The notes under the pieces are model-generated. The model was given only the letters and a program-made list of their open reading frames with translations. It made no database searches and was not told the origin of the DNA. A stretch of DNA of 64,000 bases from JAMHWD01 sp035911135. Its GTDB lineage: Bacteria > Pseudomonadota > Alphaproteobacteria > Micavibrionales > Micavibrionaceae. The stretch lies in assembly GCA_035911135.1 (NCBI GenBank), contig JAMHWD010000015.1, positions 1-64,000 of the forward strand. Reading direction: 5' to 3'. The position numbers were made by a program, and so were the translations under genes. Positions within the stretch are counted from its first letter, which is position 1, and every line of letters begins with the position of its first letter. This document shows positions 9,119 through 17,445 of this stretch, piece by piece.

Positions 9119-9976
9119 ATGTCAGGCGCTTTCAGGCTTCCCGAAAATTTGCAGGATCATGTTGATGCCGCGCGGCTTGCCAAACCCAATGCGGAGATCG
9201 CAAGACTGGCGCTGGATTGCCTTGACCTTACCTCTTTGAAAGGTGATGAAAGCAATACCGATATTCAAAATTTATGCGAAGCCGCCGCCAAACATAATCT
9301 GGCCTCAGTTTGCATCTACCCTCAGCATGTCAAACAGGCCGCCCAGCTTCTGAAGGGAACAAATATCCGCATCGCAACCGTGATCAATTTCCCGGATGGC
9401 ATCCACAGAACCGGCAAGAGCGACTTGATCAACGCGCAAACCATCCACGAAGATATTGCCCAAGCCATTACCGACGGGGCGACCCAAGTGGATATCGTCT
9501 TTCCTTACGGCGCATTTCTGGCAGGCGCAACACAATACGCGCAGGATGCCATGATGGCGGCGCACAAAGCCGCCGGATCCACGCCATTAAAAATCATCAT
9601 GGAAACCTCGGAATTTGATAATTTTGAAACCTTCCGCCAAGCCTGCCTGATTGCCGCCATGGCCGGCCCGCAGGCCTTAAAAACCTCCACAGGCAAATCT
9701 GCGCCGGACCCTCAGAAACTGGAAAAATCCGCATTGATGATGGCTATTGCAGCGGCGCATGCACCCATGGGCGTGAAAATTTCCGGCGAAGTTAAAACCG
9801 AGGAAGATTGCGCCCGCTACATCACACTGGCCCAAAACCTCATGGAAATGGACGAAATCAAGCCAGAACGCTTCCGTTTTGGCGCCAGCAGCCTTCTGGG
9901 ACGATTGCTGGATTATACCGCCGGCATCTCACAGCATCATGCAGCACCGCCCCCCGGCCTCAGCCTCGATTATTAA
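9119..9976 (+). CDS. deoC: Deoxyribose-phosphate aldolase
   Basis: The enzyme splits 2-deoxyribose 5-phosphate into glyceraldehyde 3-phosphate and acetaldehyde during deoxynucleoside breakdown. Visible landmarks of the class I aldolase barrel are LDLTSL near the start, VINFPDG, IVFPYG, METSEF, the Schiff-base lysine region LKTSTGKS and the second lysine in VKISGEV. I chose ATG 9119 (285 residues), which has AGGGG upstream; ATG 9098 would add seven residues. E. coli DeoC has 259 residues, so this form carries a short extension at each end. The gene is followed after four bases by rnhB, with which it is probably co-transcribed. Confidence 0.93.
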   Translation: MSGAFRLPENLQDHVDAARLAKPNAEIARLALDCLDLTSLKGDESNTDIQNLCEAAAKHNLASVCIYPQHVKQAAQLLKGTNIRIATVINFPDGIHRTGKSDLINAQTIHEDIAQAITDGATQVDIVFPYGAFLAGATQYAQDAMMAAHKAAGSTPLKIIMETSEFDNFETFRQACLIAAMAGPQALKTSTGKSAPDPQKLEKSALMMAIAAAHAPMGVKISGEVKTEEDCARYITLAQNLMEMDEIKPERFRFGASSLLGRLLDYTAGISQHHAAPPPGLSLDY

Positions 9977-9980
9977 GCCC

Positions 9981-10604
9981 ATGCCGGATTTTTCAATCGA
10001 AAATGTGCAAGACCATCAAGCCTGCGGCATTGATGAAGTCGGCAGAGGCCCGCTGGCCGGCCCCGTTGTGGCGGCCTGTGTGTATATTCCGCCAGAAAAA
10101 CGTGCCCTGCCCTATATCCACCGCATCCGTGACAGCAAAACCCTCAGCGAGGCCCGACTGGAAGAATTATCAACCCTGATCCGCGCCGATATGCATTTTG
10201 GCATCGGGGAGTGCTGCCCTGAAGAAATTGATGCCTTGAATATCCAGGGCGCCAGCCATCTGGCCATGGAGCGAGCCTATGCGTCCATGATCCAGGATTT
10301 TAACCCACCTCCCGCCATGATCGCCTTGATTGATGGCAACCGCCTGCCCAAAAACCTGCCCGCAACTATGCTGGCCGTCATCAAAGGGGATACAAAATCC
10401 ACTAGCATTGCCGCGGCCTCCATCATCGCCAAGGCACACAGAGATTCCATAATGTCGGCACTGGCATTAGAATTCCCTCATTATGGTTGGGAAACTAATG
10501 TGGGGTATCCCACCAAAACGCATCTGGAGGCACTGATCCTCCACGGCATTACGCCGCATCACCGGCGCAGCTTTGCGCCCGTAAAAGCCCGGCTGGCGGC
10601 GTAA
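9981..10604 (+). CDS. rnhB: Ribonuclease HII
   Basis: The 207-residue enzyme removes ribonucleotides from DNA and RNA-DNA hybrids. GIDEVGRGPLAGPVVAA holds the first two catalytic acidic residues (Asp18 and Glu19). RDSKTLSEA and KGDTKSTSIAAASIIAK are further family blocks. I start at ATG 9981, which immediately precedes the conserved N-terminus; a longer in-frame start at 9879 would overlap deoC by nearly 100 bases. Clustering of rnhB directly before ccrM is common in alphaproteobacteria as far as I recall. Confidence 0.96.
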   Translation: MPDFSIENVQDHQACGIDEVGRGPLAGPVVAACVYIPPEKRALPYIHRIRDSKTLSEARLEELSTLIRADMHFGIGECCPEEIDALNIQGASHLAMERAYASMIQDFNPPPAMIALIDGNRLPKNLPATMLAVIKGDTKSTSIAAASIIAKAHRDSIMSALALEFPHYGWETNVGYPTKTHLEALILHGITPHHRRSFAPVKARLAA

Positions 10605-10627
10605 TAACGGGTCATTTTCGGTTCATC

Positions 10628-10720
10628 GAGTCTCACTTGAAGATTCACGCTTAACTCTTTGACTCTATAGTAAGATTCAAATTTTTATCTTGACGGCGAT
10701 TCGCTTTTGACTCATGATTC
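10628..10720. promoter_or_regulatory. Cluster of seven GANTC methylation sites in the ccrM promoter region
   Basis: GANTC, the target of CcrM, occurs at 10628, 10642, 10661, 10674, 10698, 10709 and 10716: seven sites in 93 bases, where chance predicts fewer than one. The cluster lies between rnhB and ccrM. A possible -10 box, TATAGT at 10666-10671, sits among them. In Caulobacter two GANTC sites in the ccrM leader make the gene sensitive to its own methylation. Here the same autoregulation is likely, with many more sites. The regulatory role is inference; the site count is direct. Confidence 0.75.
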
Positions 10721-10748
10721 CTCTCCATTTTAAAGACGGGAGATATCA

Positions 10749-11855
10749 ATGGCCGGCCGCAAAAAAGCCCCCCCTTCGGAAACCATCCGAAATACAATCA
10801 TCAAGGGTGATTGTGCCGCTATCATGCGAGAACTTCCCGCCGGCGGCATTGATTGTATCTTTGCCGATCCGCCTTATAACCTTCAGCTTCAGGGGGAATT
10901 GCACCGCCCGAATAACAGCCGCGTTGATGGCGTGGATAATGAATGGGACCAGTTTGAATCCTTAAAGGCCTATGACGATTTTTCGCGCGACTGGCTTTCA
11001 GCCGCACATCAGGCCCTTAAACCCGACGGCAGCATCTGGGTCATCGGCAGCTATCATAACATCTTTCGCCTCGGCACCATTTTACAGGATCTGGGGTTTT
11101 GGATCCTGAACGACATCATCTGGCGCAAATCAAACCCCATGCCCAATTTCCGGGGACGAAGATTTACAAACGCGCATGAAACCCTCATCTGGGCGGCAAA
11201 ATCCGAAAAATCAAAATACCGCTTCAATTACGAGACCATGAAAAATCTCAATGATGACCTGCAAATGCGCTCAGACTGGTATCTGCCGCTATGCACCGGC
11301 GAAGAGCGCCTGAAAGATGAAGACGGCAAGAAAGCTCACCCCACCCAAAAACCCGAAGAATTACTGGCCCGCGTGCTGATGGCCTCAACACAGACGGGCG
11401 ATATTGTGCTGGATCCGTTTTTTGGTACAGGCACAACCGGTGCTGTGGCCAAAAAACTGGGCCGTGATTACATCGGAATTGAACGCGAGGACGCCTATAT
11501 CAAGGCAGCAAAACGCAGAATAGAAGCAATTGAACCGCTGGCAGATCATTTGACTGCCATCAAGGCAAAGCGCGAAGAACCGCGCATTCCCTTTGGTTCT
11601 CTCATAGAGCGCGGCCTCATCCAGCCCGGCACAACACTGGTGGATGCGAAAATGAACCACAAGGTCACAGTTCATGCCGATGGCAGCGTCATGGCGCAAA
11701 ACCGCATTGATAAGATGCGCGGCTCCATTCATAAAGTCGGCGCGGCGCTGCAGAATGCCCCTTCCTGCAATGGCTGGACATATTGGCATTATATGGATAA
11801 AAAAGGGCGCGCAGTGCCCATTGATGCCTTGCGCGAGAAACTGCGTAACCCTTGA
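10749..11855 (+). CDS. ccrM: CcrM-type DNA adenine methyltransferase (GANTC)
   Basis: The 368-residue beta-class N6-adenine methyltransferase has the catalytic DPPY at 40-43 ahead of the SAM-binding DPFFGTGTTG at 222-231. HPTQKPEEL is the usual block just before that. The C-terminal 95 residues (LIERGLIQPGTTL to GWTYWHY) form the extra domain typical of CcrM, which is needed for DNA binding in Caulobacter and is absent from simple HinfI-like enzymes. No restriction endonuclease gene is adjacent, as expected for a solitary cell-cycle methylase. GGGAG lies shortly before the ATG. The upstream region holds seven copies of the enzyme's own target. Confidence 0.96.
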   Translation: MAGRKKAPPSETIRNTIIKGDCAAIMRELPAGGIDCIFADPPYNLQLQGELHRPNNSRVDGVDNEWDQFESLKAYDDFSRDWLSAAHQALKPDGSIWVIGSYHNIFRLGTILQDLGFWILNDIIWRKSNPMPNFRGRRFTNAHETLIWAAKSEKSKYRFNYETMKNLNDDLQMRSDWYLPLCTGEERLKDEDGKKAHPTQKPEELLARVLMASTQTGDIVLDPFFGTGTTGAVAKKLGRDYIGIEREDAYIKAAKRRIEAIEPLADHLTAIKAKREEPRIPFGSLIERGLIQPGTTLVDAKMNHKVTVHADGSVMAQNRIDKMRGSIHKVGAALQNAPSCNGWTYWHYMDKKGRAVPIDALREKLRNP

Positions 11856-11902
11856 TAAAAATCCCGCCAACACAGAGCCGGATCGCGATACATTAAAAAA
11901 CT

Positions 11903-12274
11903 ATGCGTGATGAGAATATTATTCATGTAACCGACTACGCACTGGATGTGCGTGTGGGCATCTATAGCCACGAGCAGGAAGCGCCTCAACCGCTGGTGTT
12001 TAATGCTTCCGTCTGGTTTGCGCCGGGCAGAAAATTTAACGATGACGACTTTAAATCAACGCTGAACTATGAAAATCTTGTTGAGACGATCAGAACTATC
12101 GCTCACGAGCGCCATTATCAACTTGTTGAAACGCTTGCAGAAAATATTGCGGCGCGCATACTGGATTTTCCGCTGGCATCACATTGCGAAATCAACATCC
12201 AAAAGCCTGATGCCTTTGCCCATCTCCCGCTCAAACATATCAGCATTACCTTGATACGGCATAAATCCGTATAA
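11903..12274 (+). CDS. folB: Dihydroneopterin aldolase
   Basis: The 123-residue protein matches the small FolB fold, which converts dihydroneopterin to hydroxymethyl-dihydropterin in folate synthesis. Landmarks are LDVRVGIYSHEQEAPQPL at the N-terminus, LNYENLVETI in the middle, LVETLAENIA, and a QKPDAF block with the catalytic lysine. The next enzymes, folK and folP, are encoded about 13 kb away at 24762-26092. It starts 47 bases after ccrM on the same strand and may be co-transcribed with it. The start is not marked by a clear ribosome-binding site. Confidence 0.9.
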   Translation: MRDENIIHVTDYALDVRVGIYSHEQEAPQPLVFNASVWFAPGRKFNDDDFKSTLNYENLVETIRTIAHERHYQLVETLAENIAARILDFPLASHCEINIQKPDAFAHLPLKHISITLIRHKSV

Positions 12275-12280
12275 ACAATA

Positions 12281-13306
12281 TCAAAGCTTTGGCGGGATCT
12301 TGCTTTCGCTTTCATCCGCCGGAGCGCTATCCATGCTCTGACCGCGGCTTTCGAGCATCTTGCGACGCTTTTCCTGAAGCTCCTGATTCACGGATTTCTT
12401 TTCCTGCTTGCGGAGATAATTCTCAAAATACAAAAGATCTGTATGCGCCTCATCGGCATACACCTCAAACCCTTCAAGGATGGTAAAGAAGCGGCCATAT
12501 TCATAATATCCGATGCGCTCTGTCCCCAGATAGCTGAACATCTTTATTTTTATGACCAGATACGCATCGCGCATCCCGTAAAGATTGCTTTTTGTCTTTT
12601 GATCATCCTCAAGCCTGTTAAAGCGCTTCATTTTCTCTTCGATATAGGCCTGAGCCTTATCGCTGGCAATAGGGATTTCCGTCAAGGTAAAGGGCTGGGA
12701 CATCTCAATCATCAGCGCACGCGGATAGCCGGGTATCATCTTGGGGAAAGACTGATTGCACACAACTGTATCAATATCATCCGAGAGGACTTCAAATTTT
12801 TTAATCCCATCTATCTGGTAATCTTCCAGAACGCCGAATTTCTGCGTGTCATCATCATAATCTTTCAGACGCAGGGGCTGAATGAATTTAAAGCGGACGG
12901 AAAACTGCTCTTTATCTTTTTCCAGAAGCTTTCTGGCGTTCTCGCGGATATCCTCCCAAACCAGCTCATTATAAACATTTTCCTTATAGATATCGCAGTT
13001 ATTGATCATCATATAATTATCAATAGCTTCGTTATTGCCAATCTCCAGCGCACCCAAACGCCAGAACATTTTGGAAAGCGTTGCTATATTGATATCTTCA
13101 TATGTGGCGGACAGATCCGCTTCAGGCTCGGCATTCGCAGCATCCGCAGGATCTGTCGCCGCCCCTGCCGGGGCTGGGGCCGGTATAGGCTCGCTCTGCG
13201 AAAACGATCCCGGCGGCGCAGGTATGGGCTCAGCCTCCTGAGCATGGGCAATGCCACCCGATAGAAATGAAGCCGCAAGAAAAGCCAACAAGAATTTCAT
13301 ATTCAT
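12281..13306 (-). CDS. Secreted protein of unknown function (possibly DUF4852 type)
   Basis: The 341-residue protein opens with a clear signal peptide ending in AHA-QE near residue 22. A low-complexity Pro/Ala region, in which EPIPAP occurs twice (to about residue 70), follows. The remaining 250 residues are a mixed, charged globular domain with only two cysteines (MINNCDIY and TVVCNQSF), which could form one disulphide. The C-terminus is a charged helical tail. I associate this type of sequence loosely with DUF4852 proteins of alphaproteobacteria, but I am not sure. It is convergent with folB (six bases apart) and transcribed away from its neighbour at 13378. Confidence 0.75.
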   Translation of the reverse strand: MNMKFLLAFLAASFLSGGIAHAQEAEPIPAPPGSFSQSEPIPAPAPAGAATDPADAANAEPEADLSATYEDINIATLSKMFWRLGALEIGNNEAIDNYMMINNCDIYKENVYNELVWEDIRENARKLLEKDKEQFSVRFKFIQPLRLKDYDDDTQKFGVLEDYQIDGIKKFEVLSDDIDTVVCNQSFPKMIPGYPRALMIEMSQPFTLTEIPIASDKAQAYIEEKMKRFNRLEDDQKTKSNLYGMRDAYLVIKIKMFSYLGTERIGYYEYGRFFTILEGFEVYADEAHTDLLYFENYLRKQEKKSVNQELQEKRRKMLESRGQSMDSAPADESESKIPPKL

Positions 13307-13377
13307 AAAAACACCGCCCTAAAGAACCTACTTAAGATATTTTATACAATAATACGCAGCACAAGCAAAAAGCCTTT

Positions 13378-14463
13378 TTATTCCTCTGCAATCTCTGGCT
13401 GAAGAAAATAGCGTTCAACCATATCCTTGATATTATGCGGGGAATTATCCCAGCTTGGAACATCATCCCGGTCAATCAAGGTCGTACGGATACCTTCGTA
13501 AAAATCACGCCCCTGAATGAAATTTTGCACCAGAATGAAATCCTGCGCGATAACATCATTAAAGGCCTTGCCCGAAGATCGCCGGAAATGCTCCAGTGTA
13601 ATTTCAAGACTTAAAACAGATCGCTTGTTTAATAAATCAAGGCTTGTCACCGCAAACGGTGATTCATGAGCCGATAGCCGGTTTAAAATGGCCTCCAGCG
13701 TATCCGGCAGGAAACAAGCCTCTATCACATCCCTATGCTGGCTTAAATCAGAGGATGAACCCGCGCCCAATTCCATTGGTCTTAGCGCATCAATAATCTC
13801 TGCCGCATCCGGTTTACCAGCGCCCTGCATGTCGCGCAGGACCTTGATAACCTCATCTTTGCAATCTGCCGCCATATAAAGATCGGCAAGACCTAATGCC
13901 TTCATTTCCGCCCCGGTAATGCTGGCCCCGGTCAGGGCCAGATAACATCCCAAAGCCGGCGGCGCGCAACGCGTCAAATGATACATGCTGCCGACATCCG
14001 GGCAAAAACCCAGCCTGGTCTCCGGCATCGCAAACAGCGTCTTATCCGTTGCAATGCGTACTGAACAATTACCGGCAACCCCATAACCGCCGCCCATCGT
14101 GATCCCATTCATAAATGAGATCAACGGCTTGGAATAATTGAACAATGTCTTGTTCAGGGCATATTCTTCTTCAAAAAAGAGCCGCGCAACAGTGAAGGGA
14201 ATGTTTCCTTTGCGGTAATCCATCCCACTATAGTAAAAATGCTTGATATCGCCGCCCGCGCAAAAAGCCTTCTCGCCCGCACCCTCAAAAAAAACAGCGG
14301 CTATCTCATTATTTTTAAATGAAAAATCAAGGACCGATCCAATCTGACGAATCATATCAAGATTAAGGGCATTCAATGCCTTGGGCCGGTTCAAGGTCAC
14401 ATGCACCAATGGCGGAGAATCCTGAAACAGAAGGTCTTTTTGCAAAAAATCTTGATCCGCCAT
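13378..14463 (-). CDS. Enoyl-CoA hydratase/isomerase family, 3-hydroxyisobutyryl-CoA hydrolase-like
   Basis: The 361-residue crotonase-fold protein has FCAGGDIKHF and NGITMGGGYG, which form the oxyanion hole, and MPETRLGFCPDVG. The last block carries the Glu and Asp that mark 3-hydroxyisobutyryl-CoA hydrolase rather than simple hydratase. The C-terminal DFYEGIRTTLIDRDDVPSW region is also typical of HIBCH. That enzyme frees 3-hydroxyisobutyrate during valine degradation. The rest of the pathway is not in the window. The gene is divergent from hemB, with only 43 bases between the chosen starts. Confidence 0.88.
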   Translation of the reverse strand: MADQDFLQKDLLFQDSPPLVHVTLNRPKALNALNLDMIRQIGSVLDFSFKNNEIAAVFFEGAGEKAFCAGGDIKHFYYSGMDYRKGNIPFTVARLFFEEEYALNKTLFNYSKPLISFMNGITMGGGYGVAGNCSVRIATDKTLFAMPETRLGFCPDVGSMYHLTRCAPPALGCYLALTGASITGAEMKALGLADLYMAADCKDEVIKVLRDMQGAGKPDAAEIIDALRPMELGAGSSSDLSQHRDVIEACFLPDTLEAILNRLSAHESPFAVTSLDLLNKRSVLSLEITLEHFRRSSGKAFNDVIAQDFILVQNFIQGRDFYEGIRTTLIDRDDVPSWDNSPHNIKDMVERYFLQPEIAEE

Positions 14464-14506
14464 ACCGAAACCCTATATGAATGTGGCCAATCGCAAGGAT
14501 AAAAGC

Positions 14507-15547
14507 ATGCACAAGCAAGGGCAAGCGCAAGAATTTCAGTTTTCCACCGGGAAAGATATCAACATGCCGCGCCGCATGCGGCGTCTGCGTGGCTCGGATG
14601 CCATGCGAGCGCTCGTAGCGGAAACCACGCTGAGCCCGCATGATTTTATCTTGCCCCTTTTTGTCGAGGAACAGGCCGCCGAGCGTCAGCCCATAGCCGC
14701 CCTGCCCGGCGTTTTCCGCGAAACCGAGATTACCCTCGCGCATGCCGTCAAGGATGCCCAGAAATCAGGTCTGCCAGCCATCTTGCTGTTTGGCATATCT
14801 CACAACAAGGACGCCACCGGCAGCGATGCCATGAAAAAAGACGGCCTTCTGGCCCGCATGATCGCCCGTGCCAAGGATGCCGCGCCGGATATGCTGGTCA
14901 TTGCCGATACCTGCTTTTGCGAATATACCGATCACGGGCATTGCGGCCCCTTGGATGCCGCCGGTGATGTCGATAATGACCGCACATTGGAAAATCTGGC
15001 CCGGCAAGCCGTTATCGCCGCCGAAGCCGGCGCGGATATCATTGCGCCATCCGGCATGATGGATGGCATGGTTAAAACCATCCGCAGCGCCCTTGATGAA
15101 ACAGGGCATCAGCATGCGGCCATACTATCTTACGCTGCCAAGTACGCTTCCGCCTTCTATGGGCCTTTCCGCGATGCCGCCGGGTGCAGCCTCGGTCACC
15201 AGACCAATGCCCGCAAGGACCGCAAAACCTACCAGATGGATCCGGCCAATGCCGAAGAAGCCTTGCGTGAGGTTGCGCTGGACATCGAAGAAGGTGCCGA
15301 TATGGTTATGGTCAAGCCAGGCCTGCCCTATCTGGATATCCTCAGCCGTATTCGCCAGACTTTCCACTTGCCCGCCTTCGCCTATCATGTCAGCGGCGAA
15401 TTCGCGATGCTAAAGGCCGCTGCCGAGAAAGGGCTTCTGGACTATGATGCCGCGCTGACCGAACAAATGATGGCCTTCAAACGTGCCGGCGCCAGCGGAA
15501 TCATCACATATGCCGCGCAGGATATGGCCCGTTTACTGGGAAAATAA
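14507..15547 (+). CDS. hemB: Delta-aminolevulinic acid dehydratase (porphobilinogen synthase)
   Basis: The enzyme condenses two 5-aminolevulinate molecules into porphobilinogen. ADTCFCEYTDHGHCG carries the three cysteines that bind catalytic zinc in the E. coli type. SYAAKYASAFYGPF and MVMVKPGLPYLD hold the two Schiff-base lysines. I start at ATG 14507 (346 residues), because AAGGAT lies eight bases upstream. ATG 14477 lacks a binding site and lies too near the divergent gene, while ATG 14564 would give 327 residues, close to the E. coli length. The partner hemA is at 57297 on the same strand. Confidence 0.95.
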   Translation: MHKQGQAQEFQFSTGKDINMPRRMRRLRGSDAMRALVAETTLSPHDFILPLFVEEQAAERQPIAALPGVFRETEITLAHAVKDAQKSGLPAILLFGISHNKDATGSDAMKKDGLLARMIARAKDAAPDMLVIADTCFCEYTDHGHCGPLDAAGDVDNDRTLENLARQAVIAAEAGADIIAPSGMMDGMVKTIRSALDETGHQHAAILSYAAKYASAFYGPFRDAAGCSLGHQTNARKDRKTYQMDPANAEEALREVALDIEEGADMVMVKPGLPYLDILSRIRQTFHLPAFAYHVSGEFAMLKAAAEKGLLDYDAALTEQMMAFKRAGASGIITYAAQDMARLLGK

Positions 15548-15647
15548 TTTTTCCGGCAACCTTTTTCAGAGCGCACTTAAAAACTCACCTTTGGTTCATA
15601 ATTTTATGATATCGTGATAGCTCAAATTACGATGACATGCCCCAGGA

Positions 15648-17285
15648 ATGGCCGACGACAACAACCTTAAATCCCAGCGCGACCGCTTTCTGGCGTTCTC
15701 TTTTGCGTCCGCCGACCTTTTTATCGAGGTCTCGGAGGATGGCAACATTGCCTATGCGCTGGGCGCCGCCAAAGGGCTGATCGGTGTTGATGAAAAAAAT
15801 CTCATGGGCCGCCAATGGCTTGAGCTGTTCGACCCCATAGACCGCCCGGCCTTGCGGGTAATGCTTACCCGCGCAAAGCCTGTACTACGCTGCGGCCCCA
15901 TACTGGTTTCACTGAACAAGGATATCAGCGACGGCAAAAAAGCCGTTGTAACCGGCATCAAAATGCCGGGCAGTGACAAATTCTACCTGACCATCGGCCT
16001 TAGCAACCTGATGATGGGCAAGATCGGGCGTAATGTCCGCGATAAGAACGAGAATATGCTTCTCGACAAGGAAACCTTCACGGCCGCCGCCGAGGAAGCG
16101 CTGAATATGGCGCGCTCGATGGGCCAGAATGTCGATATTACCCTTTTTGATCTTGCCGCCAGCAATCAAGATATCAGCCGTATCGGCGCAGAAGCCTGGA
16201 AATCCCTGCATGATGCGATCAGCTCGCTCCTCATGTCCAAATCCGTTGATGGCCAGACGGCCGCCGAAGTTGCCAAGGGCCGCTTCAGCCTTGTCCATGA
16301 CAAAACCATTGATGCCGAAACTCTCAAGGCGCAAATTGAATCCCTTGCCAAGGAGCAAGACCCCAGCGGACAAGGCCTTACCATTAGCACGCGCACCGTT
16401 TCCTCGGATCTGGCCAACCTGACGGAGCGTGATGTCTCCCGCGCGCTGGTTTATACAATCAATGAATTCGAGCGCAAGGGCACGACCTTAAGCATCGAGA
16501 CGCTTAATTCCGGATTCAAGGCCTATGTTTCTGCCAATGCCCAGAAAATGCGCGAATTCCAGAACATGATCGAAAGCTCAAGCTTTACGTTACATTTCCA
16601 GCCTATTGTTGACATGAAAACATTAGAGGCCACGCATTATGAAATTCTCTCGCGCTTCGCGCAGGGCGAGACCATGGAATGGGTCATGTTCGGCGAAGAT
16701 ATTGGTATGGCGGCGGAATTCGATATCGCCGTCTGCCAGCGCGCCATTGATTACGTGAATTTCAAGGCCGGCGGAACACACACAAAATTTTCCGTCAATA
16801 TTTCCGGCCAATCCATACAAGATAGCGATTTTTGCGAGACCTTACGCAAGATGCTCTCCAAATTCAAAAATCTCAATAACCGCCTGATGTTTGAAATTAC
16901 AGAATCATCCCATATTCAGGATCTGGACAAAGTCAGCGATTTTATCAATGACCTCCGCAAGGATGGCTATCAGGTTGCGCTGGATGATTTTGGCGCTGGG
17001 TCGGCTTCGTTTCAGTACCTTCAGCAGCTCGAAGTGGATTATCTGAAGATTGACGGAAAATACATACGGAAAATCATGACCTCCCAGCGCGACATGGCCA
17101 TGGTTAAAAATCTGGCGCAGATGTGCGCGGATCTTGGCATTAAGGTCATTGCCGAATTTGTCGAAGATGCCGAACAACTCGAAGCCCTGCGCGGCATGGG
17201 GATTCAATACGGCCAGGGCTATCTGTTCGGCAAGCCGCGCGCAAAAACCGATTACACCCCGCCCGTCGCCATACAAAAGGGCTGA
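15648..17285 (+). CDS. EAL-domain protein (probable c-di-GMP phosphodiesterase) with PAS-like N-terminus
   Basis: The 545-residue soluble protein starts with a PAS-like region (about 15-120). A segment at 135-290 is shaped like a degenerate GGDEF domain but lacks its motif. An EAL domain from about 305 to 535 follows. The signature reads EIL (332-334) instead of EAL. The metal and catalytic residues otherwise look intact: Asn384, Glu416, Asp446-Asp447, Lys467 and Glu503. Hydrolysis of c-di-GMP is therefore plausible. It lies 160 bases upstream of motA on the same strand, which suggests a role in controlling flagellar rotation. PAS ligand unknown. Confidence 0.87.
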   Translation: MADDNNLKSQRDRFLAFSFASADLFIEVSEDGNIAYALGAAKGLIGVDEKNLMGRQWLELFDPIDRPALRVMLTRAKPVLRCGPILVSLNKDISDGKKAVVTGIKMPGSDKFYLTIGLSNLMMGKIGRNVRDKNENMLLDKETFTAAAEEALNMARSMGQNVDITLFDLAASNQDISRIGAEAWKSLHDAISSLLMSKSVDGQTAAEVAKGRFSLVHDKTIDAETLKAQIESLAKEQDPSGQGLTISTRTVSSDLANLTERDVSRALVYTINEFERKGTTLSIETLNSGFKAYVSANAQKMREFQNMIESSSFTLHFQPIVDMKTLEATHYEILSRFAQGETMEWVMFGEDIGMAAEFDIAVCQRAIDYVNFKAGGTHTKFSVNISGQSIQDSDFCETLRKMLSKFKNLNNRLMFEITESSHIQDLDKVSDFINDLRKDGYQVALDDFGAGSASFQYLQQLEVDYLKIDGKYIRKIMTSQRDMAMVKNLAQMCADLGIKVIAEFVEDAEQLEALRGMGIQYGQGYLFGKPRAKTDYTPPVAIQKG

Positions 17286-17400
17286 AGATAAAGCCATACC
17301 CGGCGGTTTTTATGGTTGAACACGGCGCAAAAAAACCTCACAATTGGGTTGGTAGTTCTGCCTCGCGTTTAAACTCTTTTAACCAGTTTACCCCATCTTT

Positions 17401-17418
17401 GGAAATGGAAGCATTTCC
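17401..17418 (+). other. Perfect short hairpin in the motAB leader
   Basis: GGAAATG at 17401-17407 pairs perfectly with CATTTCC at 17412-17418 around a four-base GAAG loop. It ends 27 bases before the motA ATG, just ahead of the likely ribosome-binding sequence AAGGA. No run of T follows, so it is not a terminator. It could be a protein-binding site or a messenger RNA structure affecting motA translation; this is only a structural observation. Confidence 0.4.
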
Positions 17419-17445
17419 GCTCAGCTCAAGGATTGAACCTCGCTC

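Noticed and set aside
9879..9980. Longer rnhB start overlapping deoC
   Set aside because: The extra residues are out-of-frame deoC sequence with no similarity to RnhB, and ATG 9981 sits directly before the conserved N-terminus.
10605..10748. Chromosome replication origin
   Set aside because: The region is AT-rich with many methylation sites, as some alphaproteobacterial origins are, but I saw no DnaA boxes and no hemE, parAB or dnaA genes near; the ccrM promoter explanation is simpler.
12443..13264. 273-codon open frame on the plus strand
   Set aside because: It is antisense to the secreted protein gene at 12281-13306, which has a good signal peptide; the plus-strand product is Ile/His rich without motifs.
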